A DNA stretch of 55,040 nt. Source: an uncultured Methanomassiliicoccaceae archaeon. Lineage in GTDB: Archaea > Thermoplasmatota > Thermoplasmata > Methanomassiliicoccales > Methanomethylophilaceae. The notes beneath the pieces are model-generated. The model was not told the origin of the DNA. It saw only the letters and a list, made by a program, of their open reading frames with translations, and ran no database searches. The stretch covers positions 1 through 55,040 of the forward strand of contig CAJJJM010000009.1 in assembly GCA_905187815.1 (NCBI GenBank), written 5' to 3'. Position 1 is the first letter of the stretch. Each line of letters starts with the position of its first letter. The position numbers and the translations under genes were made by a program. Below are positions 6,796 to 15,320 of this stretch, one piece after another.

Positions 6796-7716
6796 TCAGT
6801 TTCTTCCGATCTCGTCCTTGTCATAGGGCGTGAGCTGGTAGACGCAGTAGTTCAGCCAGTTGGTGTAGAACAGCGTGGCGTGGGCCCTCCACCTGACCAC
6901 TGGGTCCCTCCTTGGATCGTCGTCCTCGAAGTAGTGGTCGGGCACATGCGGGTCCTTCCCGGCCTTCAGGTCCCTCTCGTACTCGTATGCGAGGGTCGCC
7001 GCGTCGTACTCCAGATGGCCGGTGATGAACGTCTGGTTCCTCTCGGACTGCACCACCGCGACCCCGGCCTCCTCGGAGGCGCACACTATGTGGAGGTGGG
7101 GGTTTGACATGATGTCCTCGGCCCTGACCTCCGTGTGCCTGGATTGTGGCATGTAGAAGCGGTCGTCGAACCCCCTGACGATCGGCTCGTTGGGGATGAG
7201 CACCCTGTGCTCGTATATGCCGGACACCTTCGAGGCCATCGGGTGCTTGGGTATCCCGTAGTGGTAGTAGAGTCCGGCCAGCGCTCCCCAGCAGATGTAG
7301 AGCGTCGCGCAGACGTTCGTCAGCGTCCAGTCCATGATCCCGCAGAACTCCTCCCAGAAGTCCACGTCCTCGTAGTCCATCGTCTCCAGGGGAGCACCGG
7401 TGATTATCATGCCGTCGAACTTGCGGTCCTTGATCTCGTCGAAGGTCCTGTAGAACCTGTCCAGGTATTCCTGCGAGGTGTTCTTCGACTCGTGGGATGC
7501 CATCTGGAGCAGCGTTATGTCCGTCTGCAGGGGGCTGTTGCTCAGGCACCTGAGGATCTGCGTCTCGGTCTCCACCTTCGTGGGCATGAGGTTCAGGATA
7601 AGGATGTCCAGGGGACGGATGTCCTGGGTGTCGGCCCTCCTCTCGGTCATCACGAAGATGTTCTCGGATTCGAGAACGGCCGCCGCCGGCAGGTCGTCGG
7701 GGATCTTCACAGGCAT
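6796..7716 (-). CDS. metA: Homoserine O-acetyltransferase (MetA type)
   Basis: The 306-residue protein matches MetA throughout: LNLMPTKVETETQ near residue 41, ITGAPLE at 105-111, the nucleophile in ICWGALAGLYYHYGIPKH (Cys142), QSRHTEV at 191-197 and GHLEYD with His234/Glu236. Residue 111 is Glu; in this family Glu at that position goes with acetyl-CoA and Gly with succinyl-CoA, so O-acetylhomoserine is the expected product. It starts four bases after the stop of cysK in the same direction, so both are probably cotranscribed. Together they can feed cysteine/homocysteine synthesis. Confidence 0.93.
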   Translation of the reverse strand: MPVKIPDDLPAAAVLESENIFVMTERRADTQDIRPLDILILNLMPTKVETETQILRCLSNSPLQTDITLLQMASHESKNTSQEYLDRFYRTFDEIKDRKFDGMIITGAPLETMDYEDVDFWEEFCGIMDWTLTNVCATLYICWGALAGLYYHYGIPKHPMASKVSGIYEHRVLIPNEPIVRGFDDRFYMPQSRHTEVRAEDIMSNPHLHIVCASEEAGVAVVQSERNQTFITGHLEYDAATLAYEYERDLKAGKDPHVPDHYFEDDDPRRDPVVRWRAHATLFYTNWLNYCVYQLTPYDKDEIGRN

Positions 7717-7720
7717 TGGA

Positions 7721-8626
7721 TCACTCGTAGATGCCCAGGCTCATGTACTTCTCCCCGCCGTCCGGCAGGATCGCCACGATCTTGGCCGAGGGCTCCTCCC
7801 TGGCCTTCCTTATCGCCGCGAAGACGTTGGCCCCGGAGGAGATCCCCACGAACACCCCTTCCTTCCTGGCGAGTTCGACGGCGGTCCTGATCGCGTCATC
7901 GGTGGGGACCGTCTCGACCGAGTCCACCGCCTCCGGCAGGTAGTTCCCCGGGACGAAGTTGGAGCCGATGCCCTGGATGTTGTGCTTCCCCGCATGTCCC
8001 TCGGTGATCAGGGGGCTCTCGGCAGGCTCGATGCCGATGACCTTGGCGTCGGATCCCGCATCCTTGAAGGCGAGGCCGATGCCTGATGCGGTGCCCCCGG
8101 TCCCGATGCCGGCGTACACGTAGTCGACATCGGGGAGGTCCCTGAGGATCTCCTTCCCCGTGCCGGTCCTGTGGGCCGCAACGTTTGCGGGGTTGTCGAA
8201 CTGCCCGGCTATGAAGCCTCCCCTCTCGGCCCTGATCCTCTCCGCAAGGTCTACAGCGCCCTGCATGCCCTCGGATCCCGGGGAGAGGACGACCTCCGCG
8301 CCGTACGCCCTCATCAGGGAGATGCGCTCCTTGGACATGGTGTCGGGCATCACAATGACGGCCTTGTACCCGCGCGCGGCCGCGATCATCGAGATCGCAA
8401 TGCCGGTGTTGCCGGACGTGGGCTCGATGATCGTGCCGCCGTCCTCCAGCAGACCCTTGGCGACCGCGTCGTCGATCATCGACAGGGCGGCACGGTCCTT
8501 TATGGAGCCCGCGGGGTTGCCCTTCTCGATCTTGACGTATACGTGCGTTCCCGGAGGAGTCATCCTGTTCAGGCGCACGAGGGGCGTCTCCCCGATGGTC
8601 TCTGTGATGCTGGAATAGAGAGTCAT
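7721..8626 (-). CDS. cysK: Cysteine synthase / O-acetylserine sulfhydrylase
   Basis: The 301-residue enzyme shows every CysK landmark: TIGETPLVRL at the N-terminus, the PLP lysine in NPAGSIKDRAA, EPTSGNTGIA for substrate binding, GIGTGGTASGIG for the phosphate, and ILPDGGEKYMS at the end. It would make cysteine from O-acetylserine and sulfide. Because it is paired with an acetyl-type MetA, use of O-acetylhomoserine is also possible. ATG 8626 is favoured: a TATA-like element (CTTATAGA on the minus strand, 8650-8657) lies about 27 bases upstream, implying a leaderless message, and a palindrome lies between the two. Confidence 0.92.
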   Translation of the reverse strand: MTLYSSITETIGETPLVRLNRMTPPGTHVYVKIEKGNPAGSIKDRAALSMIDDAVAKGLLEDGGTIIEPTSGNTGIAISMIAAARGYKAVIVMPDTMSKERISLMRAYGAEVVLSPGSEGMQGAVDLAERIRAERGGFIAGQFDNPANVAAHRTGTGKEILRDLPDVDYVYAGIGTGGTASGIGLAFKDAGSDAKVIGIEPAESPLITEGHAGKHNIQGIGSNFVPGNYLPEAVDSVETVPTDDAIRTAVELARKEGVFVGISSGANVFAAIRKAREEPSAKIVAILPDGGEKYMSLGIYE

Positions 8627-8632
8627 GATGCG

Positions 8633-8657
8633 CCCCCATGGGGGAGCATCTATAAGA
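8633..8657 (-). promoter_or_regulatory. cysK-metA promoter with CCCCCATGGGGG palindrome
   Basis: The TATA-like element at 8650-8657 and the cysK ATG at 8626 flank a perfect 12-base palindrome, CCCCCATGGGGG, at 8633-8644. Placed between TATA box and transcript start, it is a good position for a repressor. The regulator is not identifiable. Confidence 0.45.
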
Positions 8658-8664
8658 TTGATGT

Positions 8665-8686
8665 CCGGCCCCGCTTCGGGGGCCGG
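8665..8686 (-). terminator. Hairpin downstream of the adenosyltransferase gene
   Basis: CCGGCCCC (8665-8672) pairs with GGGGCCGG (8679-8686) around a six-base loop, nine bases past the stop of the leftward adenosyltransferase gene. No long T-run follows, so it may be a processing or stability element. Confidence 0.4.
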
Positions 8687-8694
8687 GAATGTGT

Positions 8695-9243
8695 TCAGTA
8701 CTCGATGCCCTTGCGGGCGCCGATGCCCTTGTCGAACGGATGCTTCACGAGCGTCATCTCCGTGACTAGGTCGGCGTAGTCGATAATCTCCTGTGGGACC
8801 CCCCTTCCTGTGAGGACGACCTCCGTGTGCGGGGCTCTCCTCTCGAGGAGGTCGATCAGGGCCTGGGGGGTCAGGAGCCCGAGCCTTATCGAGTTGATCG
8901 CCTCGTCCAGGATCACCAGGTCGTACTCGCCCGACCCGAGGACCTCCTCGGCCCTCGCCAGTCCCCTGCGGGTGTCCTCTATGTCCTGCTCCTTGGTCAC
9001 CTCGCGCCCGCACATGTGGTCCGATCCCATGGGCTCGATGGAGAACCCGGGGAGCATCTCGGCGGCCATGTGCTCGCCGTACCCCTTCGGCGGTTTGAGG
9101 AACTGCAGCATCTTCACGTTCAGACCGCGGCCCACGGCCCTGAAGGCCAGTCCCATGGCGGCGGTGGTCTTGCCCTTGCCGTTGCCTGTGTACACGTGCA
9201 CCAGGCCCAGCCTCTTCTTGATATCCTCCGGACAGTCGGACAT
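8695..9243 (-). CDS. cobA: Cob(I)alamin adenosyltransferase (CobA/BtuR type)
   Basis: The 182-residue protein has the CobA/BtuR signature VYTGNGKGKTTAAMGLAFRAVG, whose P-loop binds ATP, followed by FLKPPKGYGE, LVILDEAINSI and VVLTGRGVPQEI. The family adds the adenosyl group of ATP to cob(I)alamin or a corrinoid precursor. Length is normal for the family. Among three in-frame starts I chose ATG 9243, because GGTGA lies a few bases upstream and the next residues (SDCPEDIKKRLGLVHVYTG) match the usual start. It fits the heavy corrinoid demand of a methylotrophic methanogen. Confidence 0.9.
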   Translation of the reverse strand: MSDCPEDIKKRLGLVHVYTGNGKGKTTAAMGLAFRAVGRGLNVKMLQFLKPPKGYGEHMAAEMLPGFSIEPMGSDHMCGREVTKEQDIEDTRRGLARAEEVLGSGEYDLVILDEAINSIRLGLLTPQALIDLLERRAPHTEVVLTGRGVPQEIIDYADLVTEMTLVKHPFDKGIGARKGIEY

Positions 9244-9350
9244 GATCGTCACCTTGGTACCGTATGCGCGTGTCAGTAGATACACATGATGCACAGGGGG
9301 TCCATCCATCCATGTAAAGGTGTATCTATACTTAGGGCGCTCCGGTCTGT

Positions 9351-10886
9351 ATGTCTAAGGATGTTGAGTTCTTCAGGGCCAGGCTGCCGGAGTTCAAGGA
9401 GGCGGAGGAGAAGTTCTTCTCTGGCCAGATGAACGCCAAGGAGTACAAGGGCATCTCCGGGAAGTACGGCAGCTATGCGCAGAAGGGAGGGAAGCTGGGT
9501 ATGATCAGGCTCCGCATGTGCGGCGGCCATATGACCAAGGACAAGCTCTCCTTCATCATAGACGAGTGCGAGAGGTACGGCATCGGCAGGATACACACCA
9601 CGACATGCGAGACCGTCCAGCTCCACAACCTCACGGGCGACCAGATCTACGAGATCATGGACAGGGCCCTGGACCACGGTATCAACACGCAGGGAGGGGG
9701 AGGGGACAACCCAAGGAACGTCTCAGCCACATCGCTGTCGGGGGTCGAGCCCGGGGAGAGGTTCGACGTGTACCCCTACGCGAAGGAGACGGAGACATAC
9801 CTCCTGGACATCATGACCGAGATCAAGCTCCCCAGGAAGCTAAAGGTCACCTTCTCCAGTTCGGACAGGAACGAGACCCACGCCACATTCAGGGACCTCG
9901 GGTTCATAGCCAACGACGACGGCACCTTCGATGTCTGGGCGGCAGGCGGTCTGGGCAACAACCCCAGGATCGGCATCCGCGTGGCAGAGGGGATCGACCC
10001 ATCCAAGACGCTGTACTACGTCCGTGCCATGGTAGACACCTTCATGAAGCACGGCAACTACGAGAACCGCTCCAGGGCAAGGACCAGGTACATGAGGGAG
10101 GATCTTGGGGACGACGGGTTCCTCAGGGCGTACGGGGAGGCCCTCGTGCCGCTCCTCGAGAGGGGCGGCATGGACATCCATCCGGTCCCCACATCGTTCC
10201 CGGAGAAGGAGGCCAGGGATGTGTCGGGGGACAGGATCTTCAGACAGAAGCAGCCCGGCCTGTACTACGTCGCGTACCACCCCGTCGGAGGGGATGTGCC
10301 TCTAGATGCGCTCAGGAGGATAAGGGACGCCATCGCGGACATCTGGGACGCGGAGGTCAGGGTCGCCCCCGACAGCACGCTGTACATCATCAACCTCAGC
10401 GGGGACGAGGCCATCAGGGTCAGGGACGCCACAGAGGGAGGAGCGAGGACGCTGTTCGAGACATCGGTCTCCTGCATAGGGTCTACGATATGCCAGCAGG
10501 GTCTGAGGGACTCCAACGGCACACTGTACGCCATGATCGACGCGGTCCGTGAGGCTGGCATACCGGACAACGCCCTTCCCAGGTTTAGGATATCCGGATG
10601 CGTGTCGTCATGCGGCAACCATCAGGTGGGGATGCTGGGTCTCCAGGGTGCGTCCAAGACGGTGGATGGCAAGCCGGTCCCGGTGTTCAACCTCACGGTA
10701 AACGGATGCGGTCTGGAGGGGAAGGAGAGGTTCGGAGACGCGGTCGGCGCTGTACCGGTCGACAGATGCCCGGACATGGCGGTCTTCCTCGGGAGGACCG
10801 TGGCAGCTACGGGTAAGGACTTCGACGCCTGGCTCTCCACCGACGGAAAGGACCTGGCCGGCGTGCTCAGGGACTATCTGATCTGA
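9351..10886 (+). CDS. Siroheme-dependent sulfite/nitrite reductase
   Basis: The 511-residue protein has the duplicated ferredoxin-like and siroheme-binding halves of the sulfite/nitrite reductase family: RLRMCGGHMTKDKL, IHTTTCETVQLHNL, RNVSATSLSGV and later LYYVAYHPVGGDVP. The coupled [4Fe-4S]-siroheme ligands are visible as SCIGSTIC and GCVSSCGNHQVG. Reduction of sulfite to sulfide (six electrons, ferredoxin as donor) is likelier than nitrite reduction, because cysK and metA lie just upstream. It is divergent from the adenosyltransferase gene. A TATA-like GTATCTATACTT lies about 20-30 bases before the ATG, so the message may be leaderless. Confidence 0.85.
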   Translation: MSKDVEFFRARLPEFKEAEEKFFSGQMNAKEYKGISGKYGSYAQKGGKLGMIRLRMCGGHMTKDKLSFIIDECERYGIGRIHTTTCETVQLHNLTGDQIYEIMDRALDHGINTQGGGGDNPRNVSATSLSGVEPGERFDVYPYAKETETYLLDIMTEIKLPRKLKVTFSSSDRNETHATFRDLGFIANDDGTFDVWAAGGLGNNPRIGIRVAEGIDPSKTLYYVRAMVDTFMKHGNYENRSRARTRYMREDLGDDGFLRAYGEALVPLLERGGMDIHPVPTSFPEKEARDVSGDRIFRQKQPGLYYVAYHPVGGDVPLDALRRIRDAIADIWDAEVRVAPDSTLYIINLSGDEAIRVRDATEGGARTLFETSVSCIGSTICQQGLRDSNGTLYAMIDAVREAGIPDNALPRFRISGCVSSCGNHQVGMLGLQGASKTVDGKPVPVFNLTVNGCGLEGKERFGDAVGAVPVDRCPDMAVFLGRTVAATGKDFDAWLSTDGKDLAGVLRDYLI

Positions 10887-10896
10887 AAAACCTAAG

Positions 10897-10922
10897 GTCC
10901 GATGGGGATCCCCCCGTCGGAC
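10897..10922 (+). terminator. Hairpin after the sulfite reductase gene
   Basis: GTCCGA pairs with TCGGAC, then a T-G wobble, then GGGG with CCCC around loop ATCC: an 11-pair stem starting 11 bases after the stop. It is followed by moderately T-rich sequence. Confidence 0.45.
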
Positions 10923-11063
10923 CCGATTATCAAACTGTTTTCGGGCCGAATTCCGTCGGGATGATCCCGCCGGGTCCGGTCGACCTCACCCTTCAGCAGC
11001 TGTTCTCCATCCGCACGATCCTCCGATCGGCATCGCTTCAGGGATTCAAATTGGGATAACGCA

Positions 11064-11110
11064 ATCTACTTGATTTCAAGTAGATGAATTTACAACATGT
11101 TGTATATAAC
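11064..11110 (+). promoter_or_regulatory. Two adjacent perfect palindromes upstream of MFS gene
   Basis: ATCTACTTGA (11064-11073) and TCAAGTAGAT (11076-11085) form a perfect 10-base inverted repeat with a two-base spacer. Five bases later TACAACATGTTGTA (11091-11104) is a perfect 14-base palindrome that runs into TATATAAC (11103-11110), a TATA-like element. Two different symmetric sites beside a promoter suggest two DNA-binding regulators. The predicted start near 11130 leaves a leader of about 45 bases; a second TATA-like element near 11145 would give a leaderless start at 11176. Confidence 0.5.
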
Positions 11111-11175
11111 ACGTTCGAAGGTTACATCCAGCACCCTCAGCAAGATATCTATACAGGCCTACAATCGAACTGTCA

Positions 11176-12405
11176 ATGAGAGATAAGGAAGTGTTGTTCA
11201 AACCCACGAAGCTAACGCTCGTGGCCATTCTTCTGAGTTCGATGCTCATCCTGATGGGGGGAGCCGCCGTCGCGCCGGCTCTGAACGAGATCAAGCTGGC
11301 CTTCCCCGGTCAGGACTTCATGACATCGCTCATCATCACGCTGCCGTCGCTCGCCGTGGCGATCGTCGGCTACGCCGTGGGCCTCGCCGCTGACAGGTTC
11401 GGCAAGGTCAAGGTCCTTTTCCTGGCGCTCGCCATATTCGTCGTCGCCGGGGTCGCCAGCTATTGGCTGCCGACATTGGAGTCGATCCTCGTGGCCAGGT
11501 TCATCCTGGGAATCGGAATCGCCGGGATCACCAGCACGGTGACAGCGCTAATCGCTGAGTATTACGGAGGCATCCAGAGGGTCAAGGTCCTCAGCTACCA
11601 GTCCGCTGCCATGGGGATCGGGGTCCTGATCCTCGAGTTCACCGGCGGGACCCTCGCAGAGATCTCCTGGAGGACCCCGTTCCTCGTCTATCTGATCGGG
11701 ATACCGATCCTCATCATGGCCATCCTGTCCATGAGGGAGCCTAGGATGTCCGAGCACGACAAGGACGAGATTGCGGACATCGTGGCACACGAGAAGTTCA
11801 GGAAAGCCGACTACAAGATCGTCGCGCTCTGCTACGTCTCGATCTTCTTCTGCATGAACCTGGTCTTCCTTCTGCCGACCAGCATCCCGATAGTCCTGTC
11901 GGACCTCGGGGTGTCCTCGTCGATCGTGGGTCTGTTCCTCGGATTCCACGGGGTGGCCAACGCCGTGTTCAGCATCCTGTACCGCAGGATCACCGCCAGG
12001 ATCCCGCCGTTCAGGATCCTCGGCCTCGGGTTCCTCTGCATGGGTGTGGGATTCGCCGTCCTCATCCTCTGGCCCAGCGTCCCCCTGGCGATCTTCACCC
12101 TGATCATCACCGGCGTGGGCGTGGGTATGATCGTGCCGTCGCTGGTCAACACGCTCGCAGGGGAGGTCACCGGATCCAACTCCGGCTCCATCATGGGAGG
12201 CTCCGGGACCTGCCTGAACTTCGGACAGTTCGCCATCTCCCTGCTGTCCGTCCCGCTCCTCGCCCTCCTCCACGACTCCTACTACGAGGTCTACTGCCTT
12301 ATGGGGGTCATCGCGATCCTCTACGGAATCGTGATCACCGTCTGGAGCCTCAGGTACTACCGCAGGCGCCAGCAGCAGAGGGAGGCCGCAGCGGCCACAG
12401 CCTGA
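11176..12405 (+). CDS. MFS transporter, 12-helix type (tandem copy 1)
   Basis: The 409-residue protein has about twelve hydrophobic segments and MFS signatures: GLAADRFGKVKV (loop 2-3 motif A), RFILGIGIAGITS in helix 4 and SWRTPFLVYLIGIPIL in helix 5. A cytoplasmic loop rich in charges (EHDKDEIADIVAHEKFRKAD) separates the halves. The C-terminus is a basic tail (RYYRRRQQQRE). It is closely related to the next gene, so the two are a tandem duplicate. Drug or metabolite efflux is the likely role; the substrate is unknown. Two palindromes upstream suggest regulated expression. Confidence 0.85.
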   Translation: MRDKEVLFKPTKLTLVAILLSSMLILMGGAAVAPALNEIKLAFPGQDFMTSLIITLPSLAVAIVGYAVGLAADRFGKVKVLFLALAIFVVAGVASYWLPTLESILVARFILGIGIAGITSTVTALIAEYYGGIQRVKVLSYQSAAMGIGVLILEFTGGTLAEISWRTPFLVYLIGIPILIMAILSMREPRMSEHDKDEIADIVAHEKFRKADYKIVALCYVSIFFCMNLVFLLPTSIPIVLSDLGVSSSIVGLFLGFHGVANAVFSILYRRITARIPPFRILGLGFLCMGVGFAVLILWPSVPLAIFTLIITGVGVGMIVPSLVNTLAGEVTGSNSGSIMGGSGTCLNFGQFAISLLSVPLLALLHDSYYEVYCLMGVIAILYGIVITVWSLRYYRRRQQQREAAAATA

Positions 12406-12413
12406 GAATAAAC

Positions 12414-12448
12414 CGGGTCTTAGGACCCGTTACCCGGCCACGGCCGGG
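12414..12448 (+). terminator. Two hairpins between the first MFS pair
   Basis: CGGGTC (12414-12419) pairs with GACCCG (12424-12429) around TTAG. CCCGGCC and GGCCGGG follow at 12433-12448. They lie just past the first MFS stop, so they may terminate or attenuate transcription into the second copy. Confidence 0.4.
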
Positions 12449-12502
12449 GTCCCATTTCTGTAGGATAGGCATTCTTAAGAACATCTTCACTTTGCACTCA
12501 AC

Positions 12503-13717
12503 ATGCAGGAAGGCTCCCACTTCAAGCCTACGAAGGCGACTCTTCTCACCATAATGCTCTGCTCGATGCTCATGCTGATGGGCGGAGCCGCGGTCGCTCC
12601 GGCCCTGCCCCTGATCGAGCAGGTGTTCACGGAGCAGGACACGCTCGTGTCCATGATCATCACCATCCCCTCCCTGGCCGTAGGGCTTGTGGGATTCGGG
12701 ATGGGTGCCCTTGCCGACAGGTTCGGGAAGGTGCGCGTCCTCGGGACCTCCCTGGTCGTCTTCACCGTGGCCGGAGCGTTCGGATACCTGATGGACGGCA
12801 GCTCAGGGGAGCAGCTCTACATCCTCCTGGTGGCCAGGTTCATCGTCGGAATCGGGATCGCGGGAATCTCGAGCGCCGTGACCGCGCTCATCGCCGAGTA
12901 CTACACCGGAATCGACAGGATAAGGGCCCTCAGCTACCAGTCGGCGGCAATGGGCGTGGGCGTGCTCATCCTGGAGTACACCGGCGGCCTTCTGGCGGAG
13001 TTCTCCTGGAGGGAGCCGTTCCTCGTCTACCTGATCGGAGTCCCGATACTCCTGATGGTGCTGCTCACCATGAGGGAGCCCCGGAGGGATGCCCCCGAGG
13101 ACAAGGTCCGCAGGGAGCCGGAGAGGAAGGCAGACGGCAGGCTTCTCGTGATCTGCTATCTGACCATCTTCATCGCGATGACGATGGCCTTCCTCCTCCC
13201 GACCAAGATGCCCACATACCTGCAGACCGAACTGGCTGTCTCCACGTCCGTGACCGGGCTGTTCCTGGGGGTCCACGGGGTGACGAACGCCTGTTTCAGC
13301 CTGATGTACCGCAGATTCGTCCAGAGGCTCAGGCCCTTCACGATCATCGTGATCGGGTTCCTCCTGCTGGCCGTCGCGCTGGTGACGCTCAAGCTGTCCG
13401 AATCCATCGCCTCCTCCATCGCCATGATGATCATCGCCGGCGCCGGACTCGGGATGGTGTGCCCCGCAGTGTCCAACATCCTCGCCGGGGAGACTACGTC
13501 CTCGACGTCGGGGAAGATCATGGGCGGGTACAGCACCAGCCTCAACTTCGGCCAGTTCGCCATATCTCTGATCAGCGTCCCGCTGTTCGCGGCAGTCGGC
13601 GATTCGTACCCCGACCTGTTCGCCGTCATGGCGGTGGTCGCCGTGGTCGTCGCCGTGGCGTTCATGGTCCTCACCAGGATGATGGGTTCCGGAGCACCGT
13701 CGAAGGCCTCATCCTGA
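12503..13717 (+). CDS. MFS transporter, 12-helix type (tandem copy 2)
   Basis: The 404-residue protein is a paralog of the preceding gene: both have KPTK near the N-terminus, an SMLxLMGGAAVAPAL first helix, ADRFGKVRV, RFIVGIGIAGISSAVTALIAEYY and SWREPFLVYLIGVPIL. Residues between the halves (PRRDAPEDKVRREPERKADG) have diverged. About twelve membrane helices are visible. The pair probably arose by local duplication and could differ in substrate or form a heterodimer. The 97-base gap from the upstream copy contains hairpins, so separate transcription is possible. Confidence 0.85.
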   Translation: MQEGSHFKPTKATLLTIMLCSMLMLMGGAAVAPALPLIEQVFTEQDTLVSMIITIPSLAVGLVGFGMGALADRFGKVRVLGTSLVVFTVAGAFGYLMDGSSGEQLYILLVARFIVGIGIAGISSAVTALIAEYYTGIDRIRALSYQSAAMGVGVLILEYTGGLLAEFSWREPFLVYLIGVPILLMVLLTMREPRRDAPEDKVRREPERKADGRLLVICYLTIFIAMTMAFLLPTKMPTYLQTELAVSTSVTGLFLGVHGVTNACFSLMYRRFVQRLRPFTIIVIGFLLLAVALVTLKLSESIASSIAMMIIAGAGLGMVCPAVSNILAGETTSSTSGKIMGGYSTSLNFGQFAISLISVPLFAAVGDSYPDLFAVMAVVAVVVAVAFMVLTRMMGSGAPSKASS

Positions 13718-13727
13718 TTGTACAAAC

Positions 13728-13771
13728 CCTGCGGATGGTTTCCTCGAAAGGTCATACGAACCATCCGCAGG
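13728..13771 (+). terminator. 13-bp inverted repeat between the two MFS pairs
   Basis: CCTGCGGATGGTT (13728-13740) and AACCATCCGCAGG (13759-13771) are perfectly complementary with an 18-base loop, starting ten bases after the upstream stop. Position favours a terminator or RNA-stability hairpin; an operator for the following gene is the alternative. Confidence 0.45.
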
Positions 13772-13865
13772 TCAATCGTCCTGCTTCCTTCTGGCAACTG
13801 TTTTATTCGCGTCGGTTCTCTGCCAATAGGTCCGGCGCCAGCGCGCGGGACACAGAGGGATGCGG

Positions 13866-15254
13866 ATGGCGTACGACGAGAAAGAGCGGAGGATGGTCCT
13901 GCTTGCATGCTGCTTCGCAGGGTTCATAACTCCGCTGCTGAGCACCATGATGAACCTCTCGCTGGTGAACATTGGCCAGGAGTTCGGGGCAGGTTCGCAC
14001 CAGCTCGCCTACGTCAACACGGCGTTCCTGCTCTCGTCGGTCGTGTTCATGGTGCCGATGGCGAAGGTCGGGGACATCGTAGGGAAGAAGAGGATCTTCA
14101 TGACAGGGGTGGCCGTGATCGCGGTCACATGCCTCGTTGCTCCGTTCTCCCCCGATTTCTGGTTCCTCATAGCCTGCAGGGCGGTCATGGGACTCGGATC
14201 GGCATGCATAGTCACCACAAGCGTGTCGATGATCACGGACGTCTTCCCGCACGAGAACAGGGGAGGCGCGATCGGTCTCCAGACGATGTGCGTCTACATC
14301 GGTCTCGCAGCCGGTCCCGTGGTCGGCGGTCTTCTGAACGACGCCTTCGGATGGCACAGCCTGTTCTACATCATCGTCCCCATAGCCGTCGTAGCCGTGG
14401 TCTGCATGATGGCCTTCAGGTCGGAGATCCGTCCGGATGAGGGAGGTAGGTTCGATTCCAAGGGCTCCGTCCTCTACGGGATAGCCATAGTCCTCAGCAT
14501 GGGGGGCATGATCAACCTGCCTGAGACATGGGCCTATGCGATGCTCGTGGTCGGGGTCCTGTTCCTCGCGGTGTTCGTGTGGTCGCAGCTCAGGACTCCC
14601 CACCACCTCCTCAACGTCAGGCTGTTCAAGGGGCGCGTGTTCTCCGGATCCTGTCTGGCGACCTTCATGAACTACGCCTCCTCCTACTCGATCTCCTATT
14701 TCCTTGCCCTCTATCTGCAGAGCATCGGTAACCTCACGGCAACGGAGGCGGGGATGCTCATGCTGGTCCAGCCTGCCATCCAGGCCGTCCTGACCCCCTA
14801 CTTCGGCAGGATGTCCGACAGGCTGGCGGACAAGCGCATCCTCCCCACGGTGGGACTAGTCATATCCGCCTTCGGGATCGCGACAATCCTGACCTACGGG
14901 GTGGGCACGCCGCTGTCCACCGTCGTCGTGACGCAGATCATCATCGGGATTGGGTTCTCGATGTTCTCCGCCCCCAACACGTCCATCATCATGGGCTCCG
15001 TCGACCCCAGGGAGACGGGGGAGGCGTCGGCCATGGTGGCCGTCATGAGGCAGACCGGCATGATGGTGAGCATGGGCATCGCGATGCTGTTCATCTCGGT
15101 GATCATGGGATCCGCGGACAACCTGTCCCCGGAGACCTACGACAGCTTCATCACCGTCATGAGATGCTCGTTCGGGGTGTGCGTGGCGATGTGCATGGTC
15201 GGTGCGGTAGTGTCCCTGTTCAGGGGAAAAGGCTCGGTAGCCGAATGCAGCTGA
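13866..15254 (+). CDS. MFS transporter, DHA2/EmrB-QacA type (tandem copy 1)
   Basis: The 462-residue protein has about fourteen hydrophobic segments and DHA2 features: MMNLSLVNIGQEFG in helix 1, MAKVGDIVGKKRIF (motif A), RAVMGLGSACIVTTS in helix 4 and GLAAGPVVGGLLND (antiporter motif C). These are proton-coupled drug/toxin exporters. GAGGG six bases before ATG 13866 makes that start better than the in-frame ATG at 13860. It is a tandem duplicate of the next gene, with very high similarity and one identical DNA tract near the 3' end. Confidence 0.85.
   Translation: MAYDEKERRMVLLACCFAGFITPLLSTMMNLSLVNIGQEFGAGSHQLAYVNTAFLLSSVVFMVPMAKVGDIVGKKRIFMTGVAVIAVTCLVAPFSPDFWFLIACRAVMGLGSACIVTTSVSMITDVFPHENRGGAIGLQTMCVYIGLAAGPVVGGLLNDAFGWHSLFYIIVPIAVVAVVCMMAFRSEIRPDEGGRFDSKGSVLYGIAIVLSMGGMINLPETWAYAMLVVGVLFLAVFVWSQLRTPHHLLNVRLFKGRVFSGSCLATFMNYASSYSISYFLALYLQSIGNLTATEAGMLMLVQPAIQAVLTPYFGRMSDRLADKRILPTVGLVISAFGIATILTYGVGTPLSTVVVTQIIIGIGFSMFSAPNTSIIMGSVDPRETGEASAMVAVMRQTGMMVSMGIAMLFISVIMGSADNLSPETYDSFITVMRCSFGVCVAMCMVGAVVSLFRGKGSVAECS
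15018..15097 (+). repeat. 80-bp tract identical to 16482-16561 in the next MFS gene
   Basis: The two tandem DHA2 genes share an exact 80-base tract (15018-15097 and 16482-16561) covering GEASAMVAVMRQTGMMVSMG and the following helix, including all synonymous sites. Flanking sequence in both genes diverges at silent positions. This pattern fits recent gene conversion. Confidence 0.85.
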
Positions 15255-15320
15255 TCCGTAGCATGGGGTCGTCTGTTCCCAACACGGTCCGCATCGGGTT
15301 GCCAGATGGGGGAGATTCGG

